Of a stretch of DNA of 64,000 nt, positions 51,401-62,110 are shown piece after piece (the first letter of the stretch is position 1; every line of letters begins with the position of its first letter). The DNA lies in the NCBI GenBank assembly GCA_029204225.1, contig CM055094.1, positions 11,579,153-11,643,152 of the forward strand, in the 5' to 3' direction. A model generated the notes under the pieces. The model ran no database searches. It was not told where the DNA came from and saw only the letters and a program-made list of their open reading frames with translations. The stretch is from Diphasiastrum complanatum. Taxonomy: Eukaryota; Streptophyta; Lycopodiopsida; Lycopodiales; Lycopodiaceae. Position numbers and translations under genes: made by a program.

Positions 51401-54048
51401 TGGAGAGAACTTTCATGTGTGAAAGCTGAAGATGGAGATGGTTCTGATAGAATGCAATCTCTGGAGTATTGTTACTGGAGCAGATGAAAAACCTTCTCAG
51501 ACTGAAGGGCTTGATGCATGGCTTCAACGTGACAGGCTACTATACTTCTTAGCTTTAAGGATTCGCAACTACTTCAAGTGAGCAAAGCGAAGTCAGCAAA
51601 TGAGGCCTGGGATACATTAGCCTCAGCATATGAGACTAAAAGTGTCACTAATTGTTTGTACCTGCACAAGCAGCTTATCACATGAAGATGGCAAAAGGTG
51701 ACACTATGTCTGTTCATTTCTCTAAGCTGCGGGCACTCATTGATCAATTAGCTGCAGTTGGATCGGTGGTGAGTGATGAAGAAGCAGTCATGATGCTTCT
51801 TAACAACCTTCCAGAGTCATTCGATCACATGACATCAATACTTGGTAGTATTACTCAACTGATAGAAAATCAATCAGCAAAATTCTTCTTCAGAAGGAGT
51901 TACGTCATAAGGATCAAAATGGTGAATTTGGTGACGTGGAGCAGGCCCTCTTTACAAACGGCAAGAAGAAAACAGAAACCAAGTTCGAGTAACAATAAAG
52001 CTAGTGGAAATACATGAAGATCTGAATCTTCAAACAACCAATCTATACAGAATGTGAAGAAAAGTTTCAGATGCTACTACTGCAATGCGAAAGGCCATCG
52101 GGCATTTGATTGTAGAAAACGTGCACCTGACTTACTAAAGAAAGGAGTAAGTTTAATGGAAATTTTTGGAGGGCAGTATTCCATCATCTCCATACTAAAC
52201 TTAATATGAGTACCAACGACCATCCACAGACGGAAGGTCAAACAGAGAGGGTAAATCAGGTGCTGGAGGATATGCTTCATGCATACGTCAGCAAGAAGCA
52301 GACTAATTGGGAGGAGTATCTCTCGATATTAGAGTTTGATTATAACAGTACCAAACATTCAGCTACTGGATACAGCCCATTTTTGCTGATGTACGGTTTT
52401 CAGCCACGCTCGCCCACACTTGTAGGGTTTAAACAAGAAAAAGTTGAAGCAGCCAGAAACTTTTTAGAGGACCTAAACCAGATGATAGAACATGCTAAGC
52501 GTAGCATCAGGCAGTCCCAGGATCGAGCCAGGCATTATGCAGATCCACACAGACGAGATGTGCAGTTCTTCGCTGGTGAGAAAGTCTACTTGAGAGTCCC
52601 AGCTGACTCTAAAACCCTCAAATCAGAAGTGTGTGCTAAGTTGTCTCCAAGGTATTGTGGTCCCTTTACCATCAGTAGGAGACTAGGCGAGGTCACCTAT
52701 GAACTAGAACTCCCAAACAGCAGTAAGGTTTTTCCAGTTTTTCATGTAAGTCAATTACGAAAAGCCTTAACCAGATCAGAAAATCTGGTAGGGGACAGTG
52801 TTCTAGTTCTCCCATTGGATCCTCAGCAACCTCCACATGAACCAGAGGAGATTCTTGATAGTAGAGAGACACAGACTCGTCATACTCTATACCGAGAATA
52901 TCTGTTCAAGTGGAATGATCAGCCTATTGAGAATGCCACTTGGGAAAGAGGCAACGTCCTTCGCAAGATTTTTCCAGACTTTGTCTTAGAGGACCAAGAC
53001 GGTTCTTAAGGGGGAGGGAGTGTTACGAGCTCGTGACCAGTGCCGAACCCTAGAGAACACAGATAGGTCAGATACCACAGTCAGGGTCGTGTCCAGCGTA
53101 CACGACCAACATGGCAAGACAGTGTGAGTAGTGTGCCCCAACACGGTCCATAGCCATGGCGGGCCTAACACAGTCTAGGGACCCTGTCAGCAGGACAGGG
53201 CCCCCAGTTGGGTCCCGACGTGCAGTCGGCCACGTCAGTGACACGTGGCCGACACTTGGCAGCCGCATGCTACCAGTCCTCACACTGGGCTAGGAGGGGC
53301 TTACTCTATATCCGGGAGTAGGCAGGGTTGGGTGGATCAGTTAGTGTTTGCCCTACTGTGGTGTTAGGATCTATTACAGCTGCCTGGGACCCTTTTTCTA
53401 AAAAAACTTTTTTTGTTAATTTTTTTTTATATGTATGTCCGCCCAAGTGGGCGGGCAAACGTCACGCTCGGGCCTGTGGGAGGGAGGGCGTAGCGTGAGC
53501 TGCCCGTCGTGCTTGGGCCCGTGGGAGGGGAGGGCGCCCTCCCTAAACAAAATATTTTCAAAAAGGTTTGCCCGCCCAAGTGGGCGGGTAAACTTCGCTA
53601 GTTCACTAATTAATACAGTATGTAGTTAGAAGAACGCTGTCTCTCTCTAATTACTTCTGTGAGATGGTCTATTCTGCTGCATGAATTGATGTTTCTCTGA
53701 TTTAACAATATCTATAGACATACAGAAACCAAAAACTAAATCACAAAAAGAATAGACTCTTGAAAGTTGACGGTTCTCTATGCAACTTCTTACAACTGTT
53801 GATAATAGATAATTGGGTATGCAATCTTGTCCAATATATAGTTATGAGAATATTTTTAGAAAGGTTAAAGAGCCGACCTTGTCCTTGATCCCAACAAGCC
53901 TGTTGAAAACGATGGCGCGATGGCCTGCGTCTACGTTGAAGAGGCTGGCAGAAAGTCCGTAGATTGCAGCACCTGCTATCAGTATGGCCTTGCTCAGAGC
54001 TCTCGCTGGGCCTGGAGCAGCAGGCAGACGCACTCCCCGGTAATCCAT
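34662..54048 (-). CDS. PHB: Prohibitin, type II (PHB2-like), five coding exons
   Basis: Joining 54048-53878, 46205-46089, 45922-45752, 36497-36285 and 34877-34662 gives 295 residues plus stop, near the usual 280-290 of plant type-II prohibitins. An N-terminal hydrophobic anchor ([12 protein letters not shown], about 20-32) precedes the PHB/SPFH domain ([69 protein letters not shown]) and a C-terminal coiled coil ([22 protein letters not shown]). Prohibitins form ring complexes with type-I partners in the mitochondrial inner membrane that support membrane proteases, cristae and organelle integrity. The start is supported by an in-frame TGA 12 bp upstream. All four introns are phase 0. No stop or frameshift: probably functional. 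Introns 1 and 3 hold retroelement DNA. Confidence 0.95.
35846..35945. repeat. GC-rich foldback in prohibitin intron 4
   Basis: An arm CTCCGAGGCCCTTCCGCCC (about 35863-35881) pairs with a matching inverted arm at about 35911-35937 (GGGCGGAAGGGCCGAGGAG) around a short loop containing GTGCACCC. It is preceded by a run of eight or nine G residues. Confidence 0.7.
36003..36098. repeat. Palindromic foldback repeat, copy A (prohibitin intron 4)
   Basis: Two perfect hairpins, GCACCTTCCG-GG-CGGAAGGTGC (36013-36034) and GCACCTTCCGG-ACG-CCGGAAGGTGC (36063-36087; written here as arms and loop), are joined by a third inverted repeat whose 20-bp arms (GGAAGGTGCATGTAAAAAAA and its complement) surround a 5-bp centre. 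T runs flank the left side and A runs the right. A diverged copy lies at 54292-54409. Confidence 0.85.
36285..36497 (-). CDS. PHB: Prohibitin exon 4
   Basis: 71 codons, from [10 protein letters not shown] to SIVIRAQ, covering the most conserved part of the PHB domain and the coiled coil. Acceptor TTTGGCAG, donor GTAGTT. Confidence 0.96.
36568..37265 (-). mobile_element. Copia 3' end: RNase H scrap plus probable LTR
   Basis: The minus strand reads [20 protein letters not shown] then [13 protein letters not shown] (37265-37140), the end of a copia RNase H. A purine tract (AAGGGAGAG) follows and then TGTGGGGATTTCC at about 37102; a plausible LTR end is ...TTTCAACA at 36568. The remainder of the element is missing. 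Confidence 0.65.
37266..39095. other. Intronic DNA without recognisable genes, with GGAACG-rich patches
   Basis: Clusters of CCGGAACG-like motifs occur at 37258-37285 and 37858-37930 (similar text at 33352-33410). A locally GC-rich, pyrimidine-rich stretch lies at 38530-38640. Short frames on both strands show no motifs. Confidence 0.45.
39101..40910 (+). pseudogene. Ty3/gypsy gag-protease-RT remnant in prohibitin intron 3
   Basis: A gag segment (39101-39604, in-frame TAG at 39302) with [15 protein letters not shown] and [15 protein letters not shown] is followed, with zinc knuckle and protease active site missing, by the protease tail ([10 protein letters not shown]...[11 protein letters not shown], 39715-39800). 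RT follows: [48 protein letters not shown] and the catalytic FLDDILIYS (about 40565-40590). Stops at 40104 and 40389 and frameshifts near 39604, 39845 and 40670 inactivate it. RNase H and integrase are absent. It lies on the strand opposite to prohibitin. Confidence 0.9.
40911..42369. other. Non-coding block including the 3' LTR of the following minus-strand Ty3
   Basis: At the right edge the minus strand shows a polypurine tract AAGGGGGAGGGAA then TGTTAGGGAGCC, so an LTR runs leftward from 42369. Its other end is not defined. The left part may include LTR-like DNA of the plus-strand Ty3. Confidence 0.45.
42385..44720 (-). pseudogene. Ty3/gypsy chromovirus pol remnant (RT, RNase H, integrase, chromodomain)
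   Basis: Minus-strand order: pre-RT and RT ([41 protein letters not shown]; 44700-43900), RNase H ([28 protein letters not shown]; 43858-43640), integrase core ([15 protein letters not shown], 43390-43330), barrel ([26 protein letters not shown]; 42815-42590) and a degraded chromodomain (AIVDVRQ...TTWERE; 42560-42440). Many stops and shifts. gag and protease are absent. It faces the plus-strand Ty3 remnant at 39.1-40.9 kb and is co-oriented with prohibitin. Confidence 0.9.
44721..45333. other. Intronic DNA without recognisable features
   Basis: Nothing beyond short frames lies between the Ty3 remnant and the poly-G/(GA)n tract. Confidence 0.5.
45334..45397. repeat. Poly-G then (GA)n tract in prohibitin intron 3
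   Basis: Ten G residues (45334-45343) run directly into about 54 bp of (GA)n. It lies about 350 bp downstream of exon 3 in the transcript direction. Confidence 0.97.
45752..45922 (-). CDS. PHB: Prohibitin exon 3
   Basis: 57 codons, [10 protein letters not shown] to LITQRE. Acceptor TTGACAG, donor GTAAGA. Confidence 0.96.
45923..46088 (-). other. Prohibitin intron 2 (166 bp)
   Basis: Donor ACG|GTATCA, acceptor GACAG. The only short intron of the gene, free of repeats. Confidence 0.92.
46089..46205 (-). CDS. PHB: Prohibitin exon 2
   Basis: 39 codons, [10 protein letters not shown] to GSRDLQT. Acceptor TTTGCAG, donor GTATCA. Confidence 0.96.
46530..47960 (+). pseudogene. Copia RT and RNase H remnant in prohibitin intron 1
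   Basis: Frames across the segment read the RT start ([19 protein letters not shown]), [43 protein letters not shown], then [13 protein letters not shown], and RNase H ([20 protein letters not shown]) with the tail [15 protein letters not shown] near 47900. The YVDD active site is lost in a damaged stretch near 47050. Many stops; different copia lineage from 18.3-24.3 kb. Confidence 0.85.
48000..48690. other. Compositionally distinct island with retained CpG, origin unknown
   Basis: By eye about 30 CpG dinucleotides in 700 bp, close to expectation for its base composition, while neighbouring DNA (49.4-50.0 kb) has almost none. Two adjacent minus-strand frames (48671-48387, 94 codons; 48356-48102, 84 codons, starting [12 protein letters not shown] with [16 protein letters not shown]) occur, but I recognise neither and chance is possible. 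A recent insertion of organellar, viral or other DNA would explain the composition. Confidence 0.35.
48720..50850. other. 2.1 kb of intron 1 without recognisable genes
   Basis: Only short frames. It contains the 36-bp tandem duplication at 49568-49639. The right end should be leader sequence of a minus-strand copia whose LTR edge is at 50862. Confidence 0.45.
49568..49639. repeat. Perfect tandem duplication, 2 x 36 bp
   Basis: The unit starting GAGTGTAAACCTCAACAG occurs at 49568-49603 and again at 49604-49639 with no differences. Confidence 0.95.
50848..50970 (-). repeat. Copia LTR end and primer site, minus strand
   Basis: GCTCTGATACTA (50849-50860) is an inverse copia primer site with one change, followed by LTR DNA beginning TATTGTTAAATCAGAG. 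About 105 bp of this LTR is an inverted match to 53600-53711. The far LTR end is undefined. Confidence 0.75.
51358..52147 (+). pseudogene. Copia gag with zinc knuckle, truncated
   Basis: From ATG 51358: [20 protein letters not shown], then [13 protein letters not shown], a damaged middle, [36 protein letters not shown] (UBN2 gag), and after a frameshift the knuckle [14 protein letters not shown] (about 52070-52110). It stops at 52147 where Ty3 integrase sequence begins out of frame. Protease and pol are missing. Confidence 0.88.
52149..53009 (+). pseudogene. Ty3 chromovirus integrase C-terminal half with chromodomain, frame intact
   Basis: The frame is open from about 52149 ([14 protein letters not shown]) to TAA 53009. 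It holds the catalytic Glu motif ([13 protein letters not shown]), the core end ([11 protein letters not shown]), the barrel ([25 protein letters not shown]) and a chromodomain ([16 protein letters not shown], 52900-52950). The two catalytic Asp residues and everything upstream are missing, so it cannot act alone, but 287 codons without a stop indicate a fairly recent truncation. Confidence 0.9.
53021..53378 (+). repeat. 3' LTR of the chromovirus, 358 bp
   Basis: A polypurine tract AAGGGGGAGGGAG ends at 53020; the LTR starts TGTTACGAGC and ends CTATTACA. The inverted relative at 25272-25625 supports both ends. Confidence 0.9.
53439..53593. repeat. GC-rich element with terminal palindromes
   Basis: CCGCCCA-AG-TGGGCGG (53439-53454) and CCCGCCCA-AG-TGGGCGGG (53571-53588) bound a 155-bp GC-rich block; the flanks GGGCAAAC and GTTTGCCC make the ends inverted to each other. 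Inside are two related GGGAGGG-rich segments (about 53470-53490 and 53515-53542). It lies between the chromovirus LTR and the copia LTR end. Confidence 0.75.
53600..53711 (+). repeat. Copia LTR end, plus strand, inverted partner of 50862-50970
   Basis: Reads GTTCACTAATTAATAC to CTCTGATTTAACAATA. It matches the reverse complement of 50862-50970 with scattered changes. No primer site or internal region follows. Confidence 0.8.
53878..54048 (-). CDS. PHB: Prohibitin exon 1 (start codon and membrane anchor)
   Basis: 57 codons, [20 protein letters not shown] to LVGIKDK. In-frame TGA lies 12 bp before the ATG. Pro/Ala-rich N-terminus, then a hydrophobic segment for inner-membrane anchoring. Confidence 0.93.
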
Positions 54049-54291
54049 GCTCTTTCTTCACAACGCCCAAGCTCAACGATCTGCATCTCCCTCTTTCCCT
54101 CTGCAAAGGGCAGTGGAGAAAAATCGAGAGAGAGAGAGAAATGCCAACTATCGATGACATGTTGTCGATGTGGCAAATTATGATGTATGCGACATTGCAT
54201 CAATGCCATGCCATGGTCCCCTGGAGAATGGCCTCAAGAAAGGAACCCTTCCTCCACCTTATTTTTATTTTTAATTTTTTGGAGTGAAATA
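54049..54291 (-). promoter_or_regulatory. Prohibitin 5' UTR and proximal promoter region
   Basis: On the minus strand a CT-rich stretch (TTTCTCTCTCTCTCTCG, about 54143-54127) lies about 80-95 bp before the ATG, typical of plant leaders. I see no clear TATA box. Confidence 0.4.
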
Positions 54292-54409
54292 TTTTTACGT
54301 GCACCTTTTCAAACGGAAGGTGCATGCTAGAAAAGTGTGTCTAAAAAGAGCTAAATTCTTTCACATGCATTTTTCAGTTGTAGGAAGGTGCACGTACAAA
54401 AAAAAAAAT
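54292..54409. repeat. Palindromic foldback repeat, copy B, just upstream of prohibitin
   Basis: Diverged relative of 36003-36098: left end TTTTTACGTGCACCTTTTC, internal CGGAAGGTGCATG, and a right end GGAAGGTGCACGTACAAAAA, giving about 16-bp inverted termini. It starts about 245 bp upstream of the prohibitin ATG. Confidence 0.75.
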
Positions 54410-56180
54410 ATCTCATGATTTCCTTCAATAAGAAGTTAAAACTAATATTATAATAACACAATCCACGAACCCGACTTTTACACCTCTATGTTATTACTTG
54501 TACAAAAAGGACCCAAGCTAGATCTCTTGATTGGGCCAATTCTACATAGAGTGACAACAAGAGAAACAACTTGCTTTTTGGCACTACCATACATGACAAG
54601 GTTTACAAGGACATTTTCATTTTGAATGACATGTCCTTCCCAAGGTTAGGGTGGGGCAAATAAGCATTGCAAGCATTTTGCTTGATATCTATTTTCTTGC
54701 CAACAAACGGGTAGTGCAAATTCAAGATGTTTGTGGCATTCCAAGAAAGCAAACATTGTCCCTCCATCTTATGTGATTGAGAAATGCCAAAGAGAAGATC
54801 AAGTCACATATACAAAATGAGGATACAACTTGATTCAATTAGATTCTTATAAATAGGGTGATTTTTGCAACACGTTTGCATTTGAAACTTGTAAAGAGCC
54901 TGTAAGGATCACCATATGAAAATCTGACTAGATCCTGTTGCAAAACAACCAAAAGGACACCTGTGGAGCAAAACCACCCATCCAAACCTAAATCCCTCCT
55001 GGAGTTTCCTCCTGGACCTAGCCCCAGTGAAGAACCTAAGAGACAGGAGGAGAAACAGGCTCAAGAAATTGAATTTTCAATAGGAGGATGGGCGAGTTTC
55101 CAATGGACATATTCTCCTCATGAGAGAGAGAATATTCTCCTAGGATCCCCATGCAACTTATATTGAGCTATTGACCTCCTATTCTTGCATTAAAGCAATC
55201 ATTCACTATGCATGTGCTTCTATGTCCAATTATAGGTCTGGGCCCTCATATGATTATTAATTACTTTACAGGCCAAGCCCGGAATGACGAGGCATAACCA
55301 ATAACCATATACACCTGGAGTGACCGGATATCCACGTCAAGAATTATTCTGATTCCTTTATACAAGACATGGATATAACATAGCCAATAAGCTACAAGAG
55401 TGGATAATAAATCTACAAACATAAGTTGTAGCATAAGTTTAATTATCTAGTGGGAAGTTACACTTGAAAGATACTTAAAAGATTTCAAAATAGACACATT
55501 TTTGCTTTAGGACTTCAAAAACTCAGAGGCCATCATATGTGATGACATGATCACAAGACATAACCTTTGGAACTTGTTGTTGGAAATTTGATCCTGTATT
55601 ACCCAAGAAGAATAATTGACAGATTGCTTGTATTCATGCAAGCCTAGGAGGCTTGAAGTTGATGAAATTGAACATGCATGCTATTGAAGCTTGCCAAAGC
55701 AAGTTGAAGAAGACATATAAAAGAGCTGAGATAATTTCAAAAGCCACACATCTTTCAAAGTAATCTACAAAACACTTTTCTCCAAAGGTTTGCTACATGG
55801 AAAACGAAACAACGACAAAATATATAGAACTCACTCCCACACTCGCTCCCATGCTTACAACCAACATGCAACACCTAAACATCCAGAATGTAAGTATCCT
55901 CCATGTGCAACAATAGAGACATGCAAAGTATCTTCCACATGCAACAACAGAGGCATGCACAACTCCACCTCCTAATTTTTTGGCTTGACTTTGCTCCACA
56001 TTATGCTTTGTTCCACCTCATGCTTTGGAAAGTCTAATAAGCACGCACCTCATTTTGAACTGCATGCACCATGCACAATGAAAATAAGCTCTTCTTGCGT
56101 AGAAACGAGCAACCCCGATGATGCTCACCTTTTCCATCGGGCTCCTAAAAAAGAAAATCAAATTGATACATAAGCAATAA
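54410..56180. other. 1.8 kb without recognisable genes
   Basis: A Pro/Glu-rich frame at 54963-55166 (SPSEEPKRQEEKQAQEIEF) has no recognised motif and could be chance. Otherwise AT-rich DNA. Confidence 0.45.
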
Positions 56181-56199
56181 GCATTAATTACTAGAAATT

Positions 56200-57960
<1,761 letters not shown>

Positions 57961-58265
57961 CCTAATTAATATCCAAAAAAGATCCAATGCTTTGATTTCT
58001 AGCTTATCTTGGCTTGAACTCCACATTTTGGCTCCAAAATCATGCAAAAGGCCTCACACGTGTGGATGTACGGCCTGATGCAGCCTGTGTATTATATTAG
58101 CATCTTTCAAACCTTCTAACCATCACAAAAAACCAAATGCCAATAGCAATCATCACGCAAATGATAGACCAAAACTAGTCATGAAGGAGGATCTCAATTT
58201 TACTCATAATTGGATTGCAAATTCATCACATATTTATACATGAGTGCCTCGGGTCTGGGCATTAG

Positions 58266-59844
58266 GGCTTCCTCCGATCCATTCATTTTTAGCCCCTAGC
58301 TTGTCTATGCAAAATTTCGGCCTCGGTAGAAGAAAGTGATATGGTTTCTTGTTTCTTTGATAACCAGAAAACAACTCCTCCACCAATGAATTTTGCATAG
58401 GCACTTGTGGACTTTCTATCCCTTTTATCATCTACAAAATCCGAGTCACTAAAGGCATGCAAATCAATGATATCCCCTCTATAGAGAATTCTATAATCTA
58501 GAGTGCCCAAGAGGTATCTCAAGGTCCTTTTTGCACTTTTCCAATGTATGATCAATGGATCTTGCATATATTGACTTAAGCTACACACACTAAAACATAG
58601 ATCAAGCCTGGTTATGGTAATCCACATTAAGGAGCCTATAAGTTTCCTATAAAGCGTGATGTCCATGAAGGATTATTCATCGCCTTTATTGAGCACTTTT
58701 ACATCTTGCTCCATTGGTGTTTCTACATGCTTGCAATCTTGCATCTTAAATCTATTGATAAAACTTTGAGCATACTTAGACTGACTAATGAAGATGAAAT
58801 TTGAACCTCTAAGTACTTCTATGCCCAATATGAAGTGAAGTTGACCAAGATCTAACATCTTAAACTCTAGAGATAGAACTTTCTTGGTTTTATCTATGCC
58901 ATCAATGTTATCACCACTAAGTATGATGTCATCTACATAAATCAATAAAAGTACAATGCCATTTACATCAAAATTTATGTACAAGCTTGGATCATACTCA
59001 CTTTGAATGAATCATATAGAAACTATAAAACCATTGAGTCTTAAATTCCAAGACCTTGATGCTTGCTTCGAGTTATACAAGCTCCTTTGAAGATGACATA
59101 CTTTAGCTTCCATCCCAAGCATGATGAAGCCTTGGGCCTACTCCATGAAGATTTGCTCCTCCAAATAACCATTAAGAAAGGCATTAAAACATCCATTGGA
59201 AAAGCAAAATGTGAATGCTTGCTTACACTTCCATCCAAGTTGAGTTTTAGCTTAAAAACCCATTCACATCCATTCTTTAGAGGTCTATCAACAAGGATCT
59301 GTGTGCCATTTTCCATCAAAGCATTGGAATCATCTAACATTACTTGAAACCACACTTTGGAACTTAATACATCTTCTACAAATGAACGTCCTTCAAAACT
59401 TGAAATGAGTGCAAAGGTTGAAGATGGATTACCCTCGACTTGCTTGCCCTTGTCTTGGTATGTGAGCCTTATTGGCTCCATTCTAGCCCTTGATGACCTT
59501 CTTGGAGTGATTGGTACACTTGGCTCTTGCTCCTCCTCAAGATCAAGATTGTCTTGATCCTCAGCCACCTCCCTCTTGATAGCTTACTTGATTGAGCAAT
59601 CAACAAGCTTATGCATCTTATTCTCATCAAATATGACATTTCTAGAAACCACAAACTTGTTGGAAGATGGAATGTATACCTTGTATCCCTTGCTTGCATT
59701 GCCATACATGAGCATGATCCCCTTGATTGATGATGGATCCTCCTTTGTCCTTGTCTCCAAAGGTGTATGCACATAGAAAATGCATCCAAACACCCATTGA
59801 GTCCTTGCGGTTTGGCTTCTTCCCATATAAGAATGGAACCTCAC
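58266..59844 (-). pseudogene. Copia integrase tail, RT and RNase H remnant, with internal deletion
   Basis: Minus-strand order: integrase C-terminus (SSIKGIMLMYGNASKGYKVY, 59750-59690), linker (ITPRRSSRARMEPIRL), RT start (CEWVFKLKLNLDGSVSKH), then a deletion of RT finger/palm sequence to FNAFLNGYLEEQIF-like text, active site YVDDIILSGD (58915-58885), SQSKYAQSFINRF and RNase H (DSDFVDDKRDRKSTSAYA, ISLSSTEAE) ending abruptly at 58266. Same lineage as the young copia. No LTRs adjoin; it sits inside the satellite-like array. Confidence 0.9.
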
Positions 59845-60046
59845 TGTGATAATGACATCAAGATCAAGTGTAGATTGATAATCAAGATCTATCTCTCAAT
59901 TCTATGGCAAGGGAACATATAATCCACATGCATAAAACCATCATTCAAGTAAATTCACACGTGTGGAGAGGTGTACAACAAAAAACTAAGTTTGGGAAAG
60001 CCTTGCCCTTGGTTAGAGAGAGAAATCAATATCAAAAAACTCAAGT

Positions 60047-60069
60047 AGAGTGTGTGTGTGTGTGTGTGT
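60047..60069. repeat. Short (GT)n microsatellite
   Basis: About ten GT units. Confidence 0.9.
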
Positions 60070-60319
60070 AGAAAAAGCTGGAAATGCAAAAGTTCACTTT
60101 ACTTCAAAGATCTCAAGTACATAATGAAGCTATCCATCCTTCTAATAGGAACTCGTGGAGGAAGATGCCCAAAATCTATTGGACCCCCTCTAGATGTGAT
60201 TGGATGAGTGACTTATGACTCCCCTAATTTGATTGGACCATCTCCATGAAAGTCCCTCTTTTGACTGGTCTCTTGACTTCATGCAAACACTTTGACATGA
60301 GTCACATATCCAATTTAAT

Positions 60320-62110
60320 TAGAACACTTGTAGCATGCCTAACTATCTCGAGCCACATCATAAAATGGTTTTGGCCTAATTTTCAAAGTAGACCTTTCCT
60401 CCAATAAGCTTCTCACTCACAAGAGAAACCAAAGATCAAGATATGAAATTGGATCTTAATGATCTAAATTTATTCACAAACATGGCTCATCGAGTGTGAT
60501 TAGAATCAAACTAATAGGTGGTCTTAGTGATCTCAAATTGCTTGATTTTCATCCCTTATTGATAGAATCAACCCTATCAAACATGATAGCTTGAATTTGA
60601 TGTTTGTGATTAATTGAGATAGCTCAAATTTGGCCCTTATTATTTGAGATTGTCCATTGAGTGATAAAATGGAGGAATCTTGAGTTTGGGATAGTAGATA
60701 CCTCACCTTTCATTTTTATGACTCAAGCTAGTTGTAATTTGATTCATAACATGCAAATTTCATAACGTGGCTCATTGATCGATAAAGTTTAACCAATTTC
60801 AAGTCTATTGCATTCAAATTGCTTTACTTCAACCCCTTATTGATGGATTTGACTACTATCACACAAGATAGCTCTTTGATGTCTATTATTCATGATAGCT
60901 CAATTTTTTACTTGATCACTCAAATTTTATGTCTATCGCTCTAGATATATTAATAGTGCCCCTTATCACTCGAGGCTGGCCATTGGGTGATTAAATTAGA
61001 GTAATCTTGAGTGTAGGGCATTCATGTCTATTGGTCAAGATACCTTGAGTTTGATGCCTATGTTGCAATTTTGCTCCTTATCACCCAACATAGATCATAG
61101 TTCATAGCTTGATCTTGACACTTTTTACACAATATTGCCCATTGATCAAATCAAAAAAATCTTGAGTTTGGAACATTCAAATGTCCCAAAGTTCAGAGTC
61201 GAAACTAAATAGTCACTATCGAATCAAAGTCCATAATCACTATCGAATCAAGGTCACGAGTTGATTTCTATCATTTGATGTAGCTCAAATTTGATGTGTA
61301 TCACTCGAAGTAGCTTGAGTCTGATATATACGTTTCAAGATATCTCAAATTTGATGCTTATTACTTGACATAGTTTATCAAGCAAGGATAATTGATCCGT
61401 GAAGGTAGCTTACAAGAGACTTACCTTGAGGCAGGAGGGAGGCTAAGAGTAATCTGTTGTCACCCTCAACCATGCCATCATTGTAATCAAATTGAAGGAA
61501 TATTTACTTTAGCACATTCAAACAACTCGAGCTCAATCCATTTTTTATGGAACTCACCCCTATTGAATTTGATGTCTATCGTTTGAGATAGCTCAATTTG
61601 CCTCTTCTCAACTGAGATTGCTCATTGAGTGCTTAAATTAGAGAAATCTTGAATCTAGGAGATACCTCAAGAAGTTAGAGGCCCTCTTGAATCTAGGAAG
61701 GGAATGGCCACTATCACTCAAAATTGTTTGATTCCTTATGGATGAAATGGCTCCTATCACTCAAAATAGTTCAACTTTGAGGTGTGTCAATCAAGATGAC
61801 TCATTTTTGGCCTTTATCACTAAAAGTTGCTTGTAAAGTGATCAAATTCATGGAATCTCAAGCTTACAAATCTTAGATAGCTCAAATTTGATGCTAATCG
61901 CCCAAGCTGGCTCAACGATCATGCCTAACATGTGGTTTTGGTCCTAATCACTCGACATAGTTCATTGATTGTTCAAACTCGATCCATCTCAAGTTTAGGA
62001 CACTCACATCACTTAGGTTCGGTCTGGCCTTACTGATGGAGTTGCCCCTACACTTGTGATTGCTCAAATTTCATCTTTATCACTCGAGGTAACTCAAATT
62101 TGATTTCTAT
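60320..62110. repeat. Degenerate satellite-like repeat array, right block
   Basis: Continuation of the phrases in 56200-57960. A landmark similar to CATTGAGTGATNAAAT followed by AATCTTGAG recurs near 60650, 60988, 61140, 61623, 61831 and 61971, spacings that are roughly multiples of 150-170 bp. No coding sequence. Confidence 0.6.

Larger units (their letters stand above)
46206..53877 (-). other. Prohibitin intron 1 (7,672 bp), filled with retroelement pieces
   Basis: Acceptor TTTGCAG at 46206; donor AAG|GTCGGC at 53878/53877, an unusually weak match beyond GT. It contains copia, Ty3, LTR and palindromic elements, listed separately. Confidence 0.88.

Noticed and set aside
53741-54287. Alternative frames across prohibitin exon 1 on both strands
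   Set aside because: Shadows of the real exon, which alone joins in frame to exon 2 and encodes the conserved [12 protein letters not shown] motif.
54963-55166. 67-codon Pro/Glu-rich frame upstream of prohibitin
   Set aside because: Short, low-complexity and unsupported by splice or neighbouring frames.
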